Assembly: GCA_046760905.1 (NCBI GenBank)
Contig: JBHIFB010000011.1
Span: 1-40,617 of the forward strand
DNA from: JBHIFB01 sp046760905
GTDB lineage: Bacteria; Gemmatimonadota; CAZMKB01
Direction of reading: 5' to 3'
Length of the DNA stretch: 40,617 nucleotides
Both the position numbers and the translations under genes were made by a program. Position 1 is the stretch's first letter. Each line of letters opens with the position of its first letter. The notes beneath the pieces were generated by a model that was not told the DNA's origin, made no database searches, and saw only the letters and a program-made list of their open reading frames with translations. This document shows, piece after piece, positions 7,159 through 14,508 of the stretch.

Positions 7159-8004
7159 CTATCGGATCGTTCCCCTCAGATTTTCGCATAATCCAAGGTA
7201 GTAGTCGCCCTCCTCGATCTTTCCCCTTTTAATACAGCCCTGCCCGTATATTTCACACTTCTGCTTCAGATGGCTTAGGACGAGTTCCCTCTTATCTTCG
7301 TCGAGTCGTCCACTCTCGATTGCCTTCACAAGCGCTTTCACCCGGTACTGGTCCAGGGATTCGACCTTCTTGGACAGTTGATCCGGGTGGCCGCCCCTTT
7401 TCATTATCAGGTATTTGGGAATGTAACCAATCGGATACCTAGAGGCTATCCTTATCCACATGTCGTAATCCTCGCATGCAGGCATAGATTCATCGAACTT
7501 CCCAACTTCATCGAACAGCCATTTTCGAATTAGGACTGAGGAGGGACTGATTATGCACAGGGGAAGTACCCTGTCGAATATCCAGCCGCCATACTTCCGG
7601 TGCCGCTTCCCCTGGTTCACCCTCTTACCGTTTCGGATCCATATCTCGTCGGTGTAACAGAGCGGGAATTCTGGACGGGTGGCAAGAAATTCCATCTGAA
7701 GCATTATTTTCCCGGGCAGCCAGAGATCATCAGAATCAAGAAACGCCACGAAATCGCCGCCGGCAAGCTCGATTCCCCGGTTTCTTGCCGATGAGGGTCC
7801 GGCATTCTCCTGCCAGTGGTACACGACTCTATCAGAATACTTCTCCATCAGCATCGGTGTCTCATCGTTGGATCCATCGTCCACCACGATGATTTCGATA
7901 TCTCTAAAAGTCTGTGACAGAACAGATTCCACCGCCTCAACGAGCATCTGGGCTCTGTTCGAGGTGGTTATCACTGCACTGACCGATGGCGTTGCCGAAT
8001 TCAT
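7159..8004 (-). CDS. Family 2 glycosyltransferase
   Basis: This 281-residue protein has a GT-A fold and no membrane helix. It starts with the nucleotide-sugar binding strand (SVSAVITTSNRAQ). VVDDGSND carries the DDG at 42-44, and AFLDSDDLW holds the DxD-type metal motif at 90-93. ACEDYDMWIR has the ED motif (178-179) that usually supplies the catalytic base. Such enzymes transfer sugars to cell-surface polysaccharide or protein acceptors; donor and acceptor cannot be read from sequence. It starts 31 nt downstream of the small ribosomal protein gene on the same strand, probably one transcript. No other polysaccharide genes are near, so this is an orphan enzyme. Confidence 0.9.
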   Translation of the reverse strand: MNSATPSVSAVITTSNRAQMLVEAVESVLSQTFRDIEIIVVDDGSNDETPMLMEKYSDRVVYHWQENAGPSSARNRGIELAGGDFVAFLDSDDLWLPGKIMLQMEFLATRPEFPLCYTDEIWIRNGKRVNQGKRHRKYGGWIFDRVLPLCIISPSSVLIRKWLFDEVGKFDESMPACEDYDMWIRIASRYPIGYIPKYLIMKRGGHPDQLSKKVESLDQYRVKALVKAIESGRLDEDKRELVLSHLKQKCEIYGQGCIKRGKIEEGDYYLGLCENLRGTIR

Positions 8005-8035
8005 GTAATCAGGCGAGAAAATCCATGGAAGGGCT

Positions 8036-8131
8036 TTATCTCTTCTTCTTCTTGTGCCTCATCTTGGAAGTAAGCTTTTTGTGTTTGTGCTTCCTGATCT
8101 TTTTCTTTCTCTTCTTGACAACACTTCCCAT
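8036..8131 (-). CDS. AURKAIP1/COX24-domain ribosomal protein (mycobacterial bS22-like), 31 aa
   Basis: This is a very small gene. The ATG at 8131 has an AAGGAG SD 7 nt upstream, and TAA closes it at 8036. The product begins MGSVVKKRKKKIRKHKHKK and has about 55 percent Lys/Arg. It matches the AURKAIP1/COX24 family: actinobacterial members begin MGSVIKKRRKRM and are 30S-bound proteins named bS22 in mycobacterial ribosomes. The basic peptide would bind 16S rRNA. A good promoter lies upstream, and the glycosyltransferase follows within 31 nt. The SD, promoter, terminal motif and composition agree, so this is considered real despite its size. Confidence 0.85.
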   Translation of the reverse strand: MGSVVKKRKKKIRKHKHKKLTSKMRHKKKKR

Positions 8132-8160
8132 GATATTGCTCCTTCATAAATTAGCTGATA

Positions 8161-8189
8161 AATATAATCTCTTCCCATCCAAAAATCAA
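8161..8189 (-). promoter_or_regulatory. Promoter of the small ribosomal protein gene
   Basis: The -35 is TTGATT (8189-8184), the spacer is 17 nt, and the -10 is TATATT (8166-8161), 30 nt before the ATG at 8131. Confidence 0.65.
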
Positions 8190-8256
8190 ACTTTCTGACG
8201 GTGGAGCTTCCCCGTTTTCCATGACCAGGGGAGTGTTCCTTACCGAGTCATCTCCC

Positions 8257-8285
8257 TTGACAAACAGCAGGCTCATGGGTAGTAT
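8257..8285 (+). promoter_or_regulatory. Promoter of NTF2-like lipoprotein gene
   Basis: The -35 is TTGACA (8257-8262), the spacer is 17 nt, and the -10 is TAGTAT (8280-8285). The coding start is about 60 nt downstream. Confidence 0.65.
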
Positions 8286-8346
8286 CCCTCTCAAGGGGAG
8301 CGAAGCATTGTTTTTCCTGCCTATAATCAAACGAGGGGAGGTTACA

Positions 8347-8871
8347 ATGAGCATTCGATCCGCTCTTTTCACAACATTTACACTTGCGTTTGCCTGCGTT
8401 GCATGTCAGCAACAGGCCCAGCAAGTGGGTCCGCTGCCCGAAGAGGATGTTGCGGCGCTGAAGAACATGATAGAACCATATGCCCAGGCAATGCTTCAAG
8501 GAGATTGGGCCGCTGTGGCCGCAATGTATACGGAGGATGCCGTACGAATGCCGCCGAACGAACCGTTGCACCAGGGTCGTGCGGCCATTCAGTCATGGCT
8601 GGAAGCTCGGCCGATTACAATCACAGACTTCAGCCTGGGAATGGAAGATGTCGATGGCCGGGACGTAATCGCCTGGGCGCGAGGTACCTACTCGATCACC
8701 TATACGATCGGGGGAGAGGGGGAGCCGGCAACCGATTCCGGCAAGTGGTTGAATGTCTTAAGAAAGCAGCCAGACGGCTCATGGCTCATAGCCGTTAACA
8801 TGTGGAATTCGGACAAGCCGATCCCTCAGAAAAAGGAACCCTTTGTAAAGGAGCCCGCAGGCGAGGAGTGA
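8347..8871 (+). CDS. SnoaL/DUF4440-like (NTF2 fold) lipoprotein
   Basis: This is a 174-residue protein. The ATG at 8347 has SD GGGGAGG; the longer in-frame start at 8221 lies before the promoter and is rejected. The N-terminus (MSIRSALFTTFTLAFACVAC) is a signal peptide ending at Cys17 or Cys20, a probable lipid anchor. The mature part fits the SnoaL-like/DUF4440 NTF2 fold: an early helix pair (YAQAMLQGDWAAVAAMYTEDAVRMPPNEP), the G-R-A-A-I-Q-S-W helix, and C-terminal strands ending KQPDGSWLIAVNMWNSD. The fold is used for small-molecule binding or as an unreactive pocket; no substrate can be assigned. The Lys/Glu-rich tail (KKEPFVKEPAGEE) is probably disordered. Confidence 0.85.
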   Translation: MSIRSALFTTFTLAFACVACQQQAQQVGPLPEEDVAALKNMIEPYAQAMLQGDWAAVAAMYTEDAVRMPPNEPLHQGRAAIQSWLEARPITITDFSLGMEDVDGRDVIAWARGTYSITYTIGGEGEPATDSGKWLNVLRKQPDGSWLIAVNMWNSDKPIPQKKEPFVKEPAGEE

Positions 8872-8949
8872 TCCTTTTCCCAACAATTCCTTGGGCACTC
8901 AGACAATCGAAACGGAAGAGGATCTAATTCGAACCTCCTGTCAAATGGA

Positions 8950-8986
8950 AGTCCCTTTCTCCGCATCTCTGGGGGAGAGAGGGACT
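8950..8986 (+). terminator. Strong hairpin after lipoprotein gene
   Basis: A 13-bp stem (8950-8962 with 8974-8986, one G-U pair) has an 11-nt loop. There is no U-run after it, so it may be a Rho-dependent or mRNA-stabilising structure rather than a classical terminator. Confidence 0.5.
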
Positions 8987-9055
8987 CCCATAAAAATGGG
9001 TTGATAACTTAAGCGAGGATTGCATACGAGGGAGCAACAATCGGGGGATAAGAAA

Positions 9056-9688
9056 ATGGAAGAGATGAAGAGGGACTACCCCTCCAATCTGGAAATCGAT
9101 TACTCACCAGAGTCCGACAGATTGACTACATTTTTCCGTCTGTTTACCGTGATTCCAATTCTGATAATACTGGCGACACTGAGCGGCGACAATTATCACA
9201 TGGACGGGTCACAGGGTTGGAGGTACTCCATTGCAGGACCAGGAATCGTGTTTGTGCCGACTGTATTGATGCTCCTTTTTCGTAAGAAATATCCAAGATG
9301 GTGGTATGACTGGAATCTTGAGCTGACCAAGTTCGCCACCAGGGTCACCACATATTTCCTGCTGCTCAGAGACGAATATCCTTCCACTGATGAGGAGCAG
9401 GCTGTTCATATCGAGATCCCTTACCCGGACGCGGAAAAGGAACTACACCGTGCCCTGCCGCTTGTTAAGTGGTTGCTGTCGATTCCTCACCTCATTGTTC
9501 TCTATTTTCTCTATTTCGCAGTATTTCTGTGCACGATCTTCTGTTGGTTTTATATATTGGCCACCGCCAGTTACCCCAAGGGGGTCTTCAGATTCGTCGT
9601 CGGCGTTATGAGGTGGTCGCTCAGGGTGTATGCTTACTGTTTCATGTTGACTACCGACCGGTATCCCCCGTTTCGGTTGTATGATTGA
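9056..9688 (+). CDS. DUF4389 membrane protein
   Basis: This is a 210-residue protein. The ATG at 9056 has a GGGGGA SD 8 nt away and is preferred over the TTG at 9020. It shows the DUF4389 plan: an N-terminal strand (YPSNLEIDYSPESDRLTTFFRLF), a helix TVIPILIILATL, a hydrophobic segment FVPTVLMLLF, and a central conserved WWYDWNLELTKFATRVTTYFLLLRDEYPS block, then two long helices and the ending DRYPPFRLYD. In this family the W-x-x-E/N-x-x-RF block and DEYPSTDE segment recur. The function is unknown; it is an inner-membrane protein. Neighbouring genes give no clue. The hairpin at 8950-8986 separates it from the upstream gene. Confidence 0.82.
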   Translation: MEEMKRDYPSNLEIDYSPESDRLTTFFRLFTVIPILIILATLSGDNYHMDGSQGWRYSIAGPGIVFVPTVLMLLFRKKYPRWWYDWNLELTKFATRVTTYFLLLRDEYPSTDEEQAVHIEIPYPDAEKELHRALPLVKWLLSIPHLIVLYFLYFAVFLCTIFCWFYILATASYPKGVFRFVVGVMRWSLRVYAYCFMLTTDRYPPFRLYD

Positions 9689-9723
9689 TCTCCAGGTTAT
9701 GGGTTCAGACTCGATTGATAAGT

Positions 9724-9729
9724 TATAAT
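9724..9729 (+). promoter_or_regulatory. Possible -10 box for PrcB-like lipoprotein gene
   Basis: A perfect TATAAT lies 48 nt before the first possible start. No good -35 is visible 16-18 nt upstream, so it is a weak prediction. Confidence 0.3.
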
Positions 9730-9815
9730 GAAGAGGAAAGGGGAATGCTCATCCTGCTCCACTGAAGGATCCTACGTTGACCGCTCGTCTCTCTAATCGA
9801 CAGGATAGCGAGGGT

Positions 9816-10337
9816 ATGAAGGGATTACTTGTCCTATCAACTACCATACTTTTCGTCTTACCGATATTCAGCTGTAGAAATAAAGAGGGCACCACCACTC
9901 ATGAAGGATCCGACACCACATTCGTCGCTTTTAAAAACGTTGAAAATTACGGTAATTTTGATGTAACAGAAAAAGGAAGCTCTGTCATAGAATCTGAATC
10001 CGAATGGCTGAGGTTGTGGAATCGATACTGGAATGTATACGATAGAAGTGGGGACAAGGTACCGCCTCCCGAAATCGACTTCGATAAGAAGATGGTAATT
10101 GGAATCTTCTGGGGAGATGAATGCAAGTATTCAGGATGCACAAACGAAAGCCCTTCGATTGAATCAGTTTTTATCACACATGACACACTGATCGTGCATG
10201 TGGGTAAACTGGCTCCTCTCGGGAACTGCCTCAGGTGCGTTCATCCGTTGCATCTGATTGAGCTGGAAAGGAATGACCTTCCCGTGAGGTTCCTTGGAGC
10301 AGGGCTAAAAGAAATTTTCGTCCCGCGTGATCGGTGA
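9816..10337 (+). CDS. PrcB_C-like lipoprotein with two cysteine pairs
   Basis: This is a 173-residue protein from the ATG at 9816. An in-frame TTG at 9777 has a better spaced SD (GAAGGA, 7 nt) and would add 13 residues, so the start is uncertain. The signal peptide MKGLLVLSTTILFVLPIFSC ends with a lipobox and Cys20, the probable lipid anchor. The mature part resembles the PrcB C-terminal domain: a strand-helix start (SSVIESESEWLRLWNRY), PPPEIDFDKKMVIGIFWG and later beta strands (DTLIVHVGKLAP). PrcB is a small periplasmic protein that stabilises a protease in Treponema; that assignment is tentative. Unusual for the family are two Cys pairs, CKYSGC and CLRC, which could bind metal or form disulfides. 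No partner protease is adjacent. Confidence 0.7.
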   Translation: MKGLLVLSTTILFVLPIFSCRNKEGTTTHEGSDTTFVAFKNVENYGNFDVTEKGSSVIESESEWLRLWNRYWNVYDRSGDKVPPPEIDFDKKMVIGIFWGDECKYSGCTNESPSIESVFITHDTLIVHVGKLAPLGNCLRCVHPLHLIELERNDLPVRFLGAGLKEIFVPRDR

Positions 10338-10373
10338 ATATTCTTGAGAGCAAGCTGCCACCTATTTTATGGG

Positions 10374-10396
10374 AAAAAGGTGGGTGCTACCTTTTT
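10374..10396 (+). terminator. Rho-independent terminator-like hairpin, overlaps alternative permease start
   Basis: A perfect 8-bp stem (10374-10381 with 10389-10396) has a GGGTGCT loop, and its 3' arm ends in a T-run. It follows the lipoprotein stop by 36 nt and sits before the permease ATG at 10405. It could terminate the upstream transcript. It argues against the alternative permease start at 10369. Confidence 0.55.
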
Positions 10397-10404
10397 ATAC
10401 CACT

Positions 10405-11913
10405 ATGAGATATCCAGTTATCGTAAGAGGGGACATAGACGGTTTCTTCGGTTTGATGATCGACAACCTTGTCAACCTGATCGTCATCGCCACGGTGTGC
10501 ACCTTTCTCTTCAAGATGCCGGAATGGCTCGTCTTCGGCCGTATCCTCCCGGGGGTCGGCGTGTCGATCCTCCTGGGCAACCTCTATTATTCTCATCAGG
10601 CTAAAAAACTCGCGGTGAAAGAGGGAAGATGTGATGTCACTGCGATGCCATACGGAATAAACACCCCGAGCCTTTTCGCATTCCTCTTCCTCGTAATGGG
10701 ACCGATCTATGCCTTGACGAAAGATCCCATACTGACCTGGCAGGTCGGTGTGGCTGCGTGTTTTTTAAACGGAGTGCTAGAGCTTCTCGGTTCATTCATC
10801 GGGGAGAGAGTCAGGAAAATCACCCCCAGGGCGGCCTTGCTCTCCACACTCGCAGGGATTGCAATCGCATTCATCTCGATGATACCAACACTGGAGATCT
10901 TCGCACTGCCTCTCGTAGGACTCGTTCCGTTTGCGATCATAATGATACAGTATTTCAGCCGCATCAGGTTCCCCGGGAGGCTTCCGGCCGGACTCGTTGC
11001 TGTGGTCACGGGGACACTCATTGCCTGGCTCACCGGGGGTATGTCGGGTGATGAAGTAAGCCGGGCAGTAAGATCAATCGGTTTATACTCACCTCATTTC
11101 TCCTTCGCCGAGTTGATAGGGGGATTGAAGATGATTGCCCCTTATGTCTCGATCGTCATTCCCATGGCGGTTGCGAACTTCCTCGGAACTATGCAGAATG
11201 TGGAGAGTGCGTCAGCGGCGGGGGACAGCTATAAGACGTTCCCGACGATGTTAGTCGACGGTGTCGGGACCCTGGTCGGCTCTTGCCTCGGGAGCTGTTT
11301 CCCGACAACCGTCTACATCGGACATCCGGGATGGAAGGAGATAGGAGCACGCAGGGGATACTCGATAATGAACGGAATCTTCATCATGCTCCTTTGCCTC
11401 ACAGGAGGTATGGGGCTCGTTATTGCCGTCGTGCCCATCGAGGCGGGTGCTGCAATACTTCTCTGGATCGGTCTCATAATAGGAGCACAGGCTTTTCAGG
11501 TCGTACCGAAGAGGTACTACCCCGCTGTCATACTCGGTTTTATTCCCCACATTGCATCATGGGGACTCCTCCAGGTGCAGAACGCTCTCAAAGCGGCGGG
11601 GACGAGCCCCGGCATCCTCGGCCTGGAAGCCCTCAAGGAGACCGGGATCGACTATACAGGACTCACAGTGCTCGGTTCAGGAGCCCTGCTTTCCGCGATG
11701 ATGCTCACAGCCATCCTCGTGTATCTCATAGACGGGAGGTTTCTTAAGGCATTCGTCTGGACGATCATGACCTCGGCTCTTTCATACATCGGGCTGATCC
11801 ACTCGGAGGAGATTGACCCGGGCAAGGCTGCTGGACCGGCAGCGGGTTACCTGCTCATGGCGCTTCTTTTCCTGTCTCTACACCTTTACGGCGTGCGGAA
11901 GACAGAGGAGTGA
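10405..11913 (+). CDS. NCS2-like (xanthine/uracil permease superfamily) transporter
   Basis: This is a 502-residue inner-membrane protein with about 12-14 hydrophobic segments. The start MRYPVIVRGDIDGFFGLMIDNL matches how family members begin. The in-frame ATG at 10369 would run through a terminator hairpin and is not preferred, although neither start has a good SD. Typical features are MPYGINTPS near residue 90, the QNVESASAAGDSYKT segment around residue 275 in place of the NCS2 substrate-site motif, and GCFPTT-like SCFPTTVYIGHPG after it. NCS2 carriers import purines, pyrimidines or ascorbate with protons; this subgroup is uncharacterised. The stop is followed after 4 nt by the SDR gene, whose SD overlaps this gene's end. 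Confidence 0.82.
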   Translation: MRYPVIVRGDIDGFFGLMIDNLVNLIVIATVCTFLFKMPEWLVFGRILPGVGVSILLGNLYYSHQAKKLAVKEGRCDVTAMPYGINTPSLFAFLFLVMGPIYALTKDPILTWQVGVAACFLNGVLELLGSFIGERVRKITPRAALLSTLAGIAIAFISMIPTLEIFALPLVGLVPFAIIMIQYFSRIRFPGRLPAGLVAVVTGTLIAWLTGGMSGDEVSRAVRSIGLYSPHFSFAELIGGLKMIAPYVSIVIPMAVANFLGTMQNVESASAAGDSYKTFPTMLVDGVGTLVGSCLGSCFPTTVYIGHPGWKEIGARRGYSIMNGIFIMLLCLTGGMGLVIAVVPIEAGAAILLWIGLIIGAQAFQVVPKRYYPAVILGFIPHIASWGLLQVQNALKAAGTSPGILGLEALKETGIDYTGLTVLGSGALLSAMMLTAILVYLIDGRFLKAFVWTIMTSALSYIGLIHSEEIDPGKAAGPAAGYLLMALLFLSLHLYGVRKTEE

Positions 11914-11917
11914 GGTA

Positions 11918-12817
11918 ATGATACTCGTAACTGGTGGAACGGGATTCATCGGCAGTGAGGTAGTAAGAAAGCTAGTCGCCTCTGGTAGGGAAGTGAGGGT
12001 GATGAGCAGAAATCCCGAAAAGGCTCTGAGACTCTTCGAAGACATGAAGGTTGAACTCGTCGGTGGCTCGGTAACAGACGCAGAGAGCCTCGAGCTCGCC
12101 ATGAAAGGCACGGAGACAGTGATAAACTGTGTACAGTTCGAGAACTATCCAATGGAGAAGAAGAGCAAAGGGCTCACCTTTATGGATGTCGATGGAAAGG
12201 GCACAGTAAACCAGGTGACGACGGCTGTGAGAGCAGGGGTCCGCGAATTCATTTACGTGAGCGGTGCGGGAGCTGGTAAATCGAGAGAGGAGAAATGGTT
12301 CAAAGCGAAGAACAGGGCTGAGGAGTCGGTAAGAGATAGCTCTCTCGATTACCTGATCATACGGCCAACATGGGTATACGGCCCTCGTGACAGAAGCGTG
12401 AACAGGTTCGTCTCCTTCGCGAAGAAGCTCCCTTTCGTACCGCTCATTGGCGATGGGAATCAAAAGGTGCAGCCCCTCTATGTGGGGGACCTGGCCGAGA
12501 TCATCTGTCATATCGTCGACACTTACACTGGCCGGGGAAGGACGTATGAGGTGGGAGGGCCGCATGTCTTCACGATGAGAAGACTCGTGGAAATCGTCCT
12601 CGAAGTACTGGGGGTTAGTAAACCTATCATACCGATCCCGGTTCCCCTCATGAGGTTTGCCTCTGTGATTGCGAAGTTTTTCCCCGGGAGCACGATTTCG
12701 CCGGAGGTCATAGATTTCGCCATTCAGGAAGCCGTAGTCGATAATAGCCGGATCCTGGAGACATTCCCCATCACCCTTAAAAGCTTCGAGGAGGTACTGA
12801 AGCAATATGCTTGTTGA
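11918..12817 (+). CDS. NDUFA9-like atypical short-chain dehydrogenase/reductase
   Basis: This is a 299-residue protein. The ATG at 11918 is coupled to the permease: its SD (GAGGAG...GAGG) spans the permease stop. The Rossmann motif TGGTGFIG is at residues 5-12, followed by the charged turn MSRNPEKA. VREFIYVSGAGAGK and IIRPTWVYGPRD are the SDR core segments. The usual active-site YxxxK is replaced around FKAKNRAEESVR, as in atypical SDRs of the NDUFA9/NmrA kind that bind NAD(P) without a clear enzyme activity. Homologues are often labelled complex I NDUFA9 subunit family or NAD(P)H-binding protein. Catalytic function is unproven. The overlap with the permease suggests a shared role, perhaps sensing redox state. 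Confidence 0.87.
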   Translation: MILVTGGTGFIGSEVVRKLVASGREVRVMSRNPEKALRLFEDMKVELVGGSVTDAESLELAMKGTETVINCVQFENYPMEKKSKGLTFMDVDGKGTVNQVTTAVRAGVREFIYVSGAGAGKSREEKWFKAKNRAEESVRDSSLDYLIIRPTWVYGPRDRSVNRFVSFAKKLPFVPLIGDGNQKVQPLYVGDLAEIICHIVDTYTGRGRTYEVGGPHVFTMRRLVEIVLEVLGVSKPIIPIPVPLMRFASVIAKFFPGSTISPEVIDFAIQEAVVDNSRILETFPITLKSFEEVLKQYAC

Positions 12818-12842
12818 CAAACATCAGGGTTGTGATTATTTT
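12814..12842 (+). promoter_or_regulatory. Promoter of the YHS-like metal-site gene
   Basis: The -35 is TTGACA (12814-12819), the spacer is 17 nt, and the -10 is TATTTT (12837-12842). The -35 overlaps the stop codon of the SDR gene. Confidence 0.6.
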
Positions 12843-12846
12843 ATTC

Positions 12847-12876
12847 CGACTTTATGACACCGCGAGAATAAAGTCG
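12847..12876 (+). promoter_or_regulatory. Operator-like dyad at predicted transcription start
   Basis: CGACTTTAT (12847-12855) and ATAAAGTCG (12868-12876) form a perfect 9-bp inverted repeat with a 12-nt gap, beginning near the predicted +1. It is a candidate binding site for a dimeric regulator, perhaps metal responsive given the downstream gene, or a 5' mRNA stem. Confidence 0.45.
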
Positions 12877-12929
12877 ACAATTATCCAGTTTTGACCCCCA
12901 TAACCTCAATCAAGAAAAGGAGTTGGTCC

Positions 12930-13493
12930 ATGCGAAGAAGCTTTGTCCCTGCTTTCGCAATCCTGGTGGCGATTCTCGCTTTCTCCGCGAATTCGGCCCT
13001 GGCAGGCGGCGCCCATTGCAAGGGCACTGAAGGCACCCACTGCCTTAACGTCATCAAGACGAATGCAGAGGGAGCGGAGGTGGCAGTCTGTGGCTGCGGT
13101 AAGGAATTCAGTGTGACTGAGGACACCCCCTCAATCGAGTACGAGGGAAAGAGGATTTTCGTCTGCAGTGAGCAGTGCGCGGAAAAGGTAAAGGCGGATC
13201 CCGCTGCAATCATTCCTATCGTAGAGCAGAAAGTCGTTGAAGTGAAAAAGGAACAGAAGATTTCTGGGAACATCATGTCTGTCGATGCCGAGGGCAACAG
13301 GATCGCTATGTGCTCCTGCGGAGCCGAGATCAAACTCGGAGACGAGACGGTTACCAGGGAGCATGATGGAGAGACTTACTACTTCTGCTGCGAGAAGTGC
13401 GCATCAGGTTTCGAGAAGGATGCGGGTGCACAGGTAAAGGCAATACATCAGAAGATTTGTGACAAGAGACACAAGGGCACGAAAGAGATGTAA
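12930..13493 (+). CDS. Secreted protein with two YHS/TRASH-like metal-binding repeats
   Basis: This is a 187-residue protein. The ATG at 12930 has SD AAGGAG; the reading frame extends upstream but without a promoter. The signal peptide MRRSFVPAFAILVAILAFS ends ALA|GG at about residue 25. Two tandem units follow, each with C-x-C and, after a strand pair, C-x3-C or C-x2-C. Unit 1 is AVCGCGKEF...IEYEGKRIFVCSEQCAEKV, and unit 2 is AMCSCGAEIKL...REHDGETYYFCCEKCASGF. This is the layout of YHS and TRASH-type zinc/copper sites (EYEGKxYYFCSExC). Between them lies a Lys/Val-rich linker. Two more His/Cys sites (GGAHCKG, THCLN) sit at the mature N-terminus. It probably binds heavy metal in the periplasm. 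It is a single gene with a possible operator at its start; a hairpin at 13512-13539 follows. Confidence 0.78.
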   Translation: MRRSFVPAFAILVAILAFSANSALAGGAHCKGTEGTHCLNVIKTNAEGAEVAVCGCGKEFSVTEDTPSIEYEGKRIFVCSEQCAEKVKADPAAIIPIVEQKVVEVKKEQKISGNIMSVDAEGNRIAMCSCGAEIKLGDETVTREHDGETYYFCCEKCASGFEKDAGAQVKAIHQKICDKRHKGTKEM

Positions 13494-13511
13494 AGCCGCA
13501 AGTCTCGATAC

Positions 13512-13539
13512 GGGCGGGGGATTAGCTCATCTCCCGCCC
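13512..13539. terminator. GC-rich hairpin between convergent genes
   Basis: GGGCGGGGGAT pairs with ATCTCCCGCCC (11 bp, one G-U, 6-nt loop). There is no T-run, but it lies symmetrically between the YHS-like gene and the convergent nuclease gene and could end transcription from both sides. Confidence 0.5.
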
Positions 13540-13540
13540 C

Positions 13541-14500
13541 TCACAGCAACTCTCCCTGTTCGGGCGGTATCAGGTGGTCGGCCCGAAAGCCCAAATCCCG
13601 CAAAGTATAAACGAATTCCCGGAAACCGTGCGTTACGAGAATCCTCTCCGGTTGAACCCGTCGTGCATAATCTATCAATTCATTGAAATCGGCATGGTCA
13701 CTAAGTGGAAATATCGTATCGTATGCCATCCAGGAAGACCTCCTTCCCGACAGGCCCCACCCCGAGATAAAAGCCGTCCTCTTTCCTCGTATGCTATTGA
13801 CAGACCTCTCGTGTCTCGCCTGAGGCGGACATAAAAGCACATGGCCTGACCACACACGCCCCATGAACAGGTCGTACGTGCCGAGTGTCACACCCGTTCT
13901 CTTATAGACTTCGGAGATCTCATGAATTGCTCTGTGTACCATCAGCTTGAACCCTCGTTCAGAGAGTATTCTCGTTATCTCCTGCGCTTTACCGAGTGAG
14001 TAGGCGAAGATGACAGGAACTCTATCCCAGTATAGAGTTTCATTGAGAAACTCACATAATTGCCCAATGACCTCTTCCCTGTCCGGGAACACATATTCAG
14101 GTCTTCCATATGTAGCTTCCATTATGAGCACCTCGGCTCTTCTGACCTCGGCTTTCTGCGCAGTGAGCCCCTCCCTTAGCTTGAAATCTCCTGTGTAGAT
14201 AACTGTCCGGCCGTCCTTTTTCACCTGGATCTGAGCGGCACCATGGATGTGACCCGATGGAAAAAGTTCAACGACCGCATCGCCGATCTCCCTTTCCTGA
14301 CCGTAAGGGAGCGTGATGGCATCAGCTATACCTACACGCTTCCTGCATAACATTACAGTCTCGGGCGTGGCGAGCACTGTTCTGTGCCTGCGAACATGAT
14401 CGGAGTGAGCGTGCGAAATGAAACAGAGCGGCTTTCTCCTCGATGCATCAAGCCACAGATCTGTTCCTTTTACCCTGATTCCGTGGAAATACTCGATCAT
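13541..14500 (-). CDS. MBL-fold beta-CASP nuclease (ligase-associated exonuclease/CPSF-like)
   Basis: This 319-residue enzyme has a metallo-beta-lactamase core with the zinc motif HAHSDH at residues 30-35. Further ligands follow in the usual order: SGHIHGAAQI, YTGDFKLREG, then MEATYG. The beta-CASP part holds VPVIFAYSLGKAQEITRIL and ends with SDHADFNELIDY and ILVTHG, the motif B/C histidines. Members act as zinc-dependent nucleases on RNA 3' ends or, in the ligase-associated subgroup, on DNA ends during repair. No DNA ligase D gene is visible, so RNA or DNA specificity is open. It lies 8 nt downstream of the DUF302 gene in one operon. Confidence 0.86.
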   Translation of the reverse strand: MIEYFHGIRVKGTDLWLDASRRKPLCFISHAHSDHVRRHRTVLATPETVMLCRKRVGIADAITLPYGQEREIGDAVVELFPSGHIHGAAQIQVKKDGRTVIYTGDFKLREGLTAQKAEVRRAEVLIMEATYGRPEYVFPDREEVIGQLCEFLNETLYWDRVPVIFAYSLGKAQEITRILSERGFKLMVHRAIHEISEVYKRTGVTLGTYDLFMGRVWSGHVLLCPPQARHERSVNSIRGKRTAFISGWGLSGRRSSWMAYDTIFPLSDHADFNELIDYARRVQPERILVTHGFREFVYTLRDLGFRADHLIPPEQGELL

Positions 14501-14508
14501 CTATTATC

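Noticed and set aside
11972..12820. 282-codon open frame antisense to the SDR gene
   Set aside because: Same reason: it covers a recognised coding gene on the other strand and has no recognisable domain.
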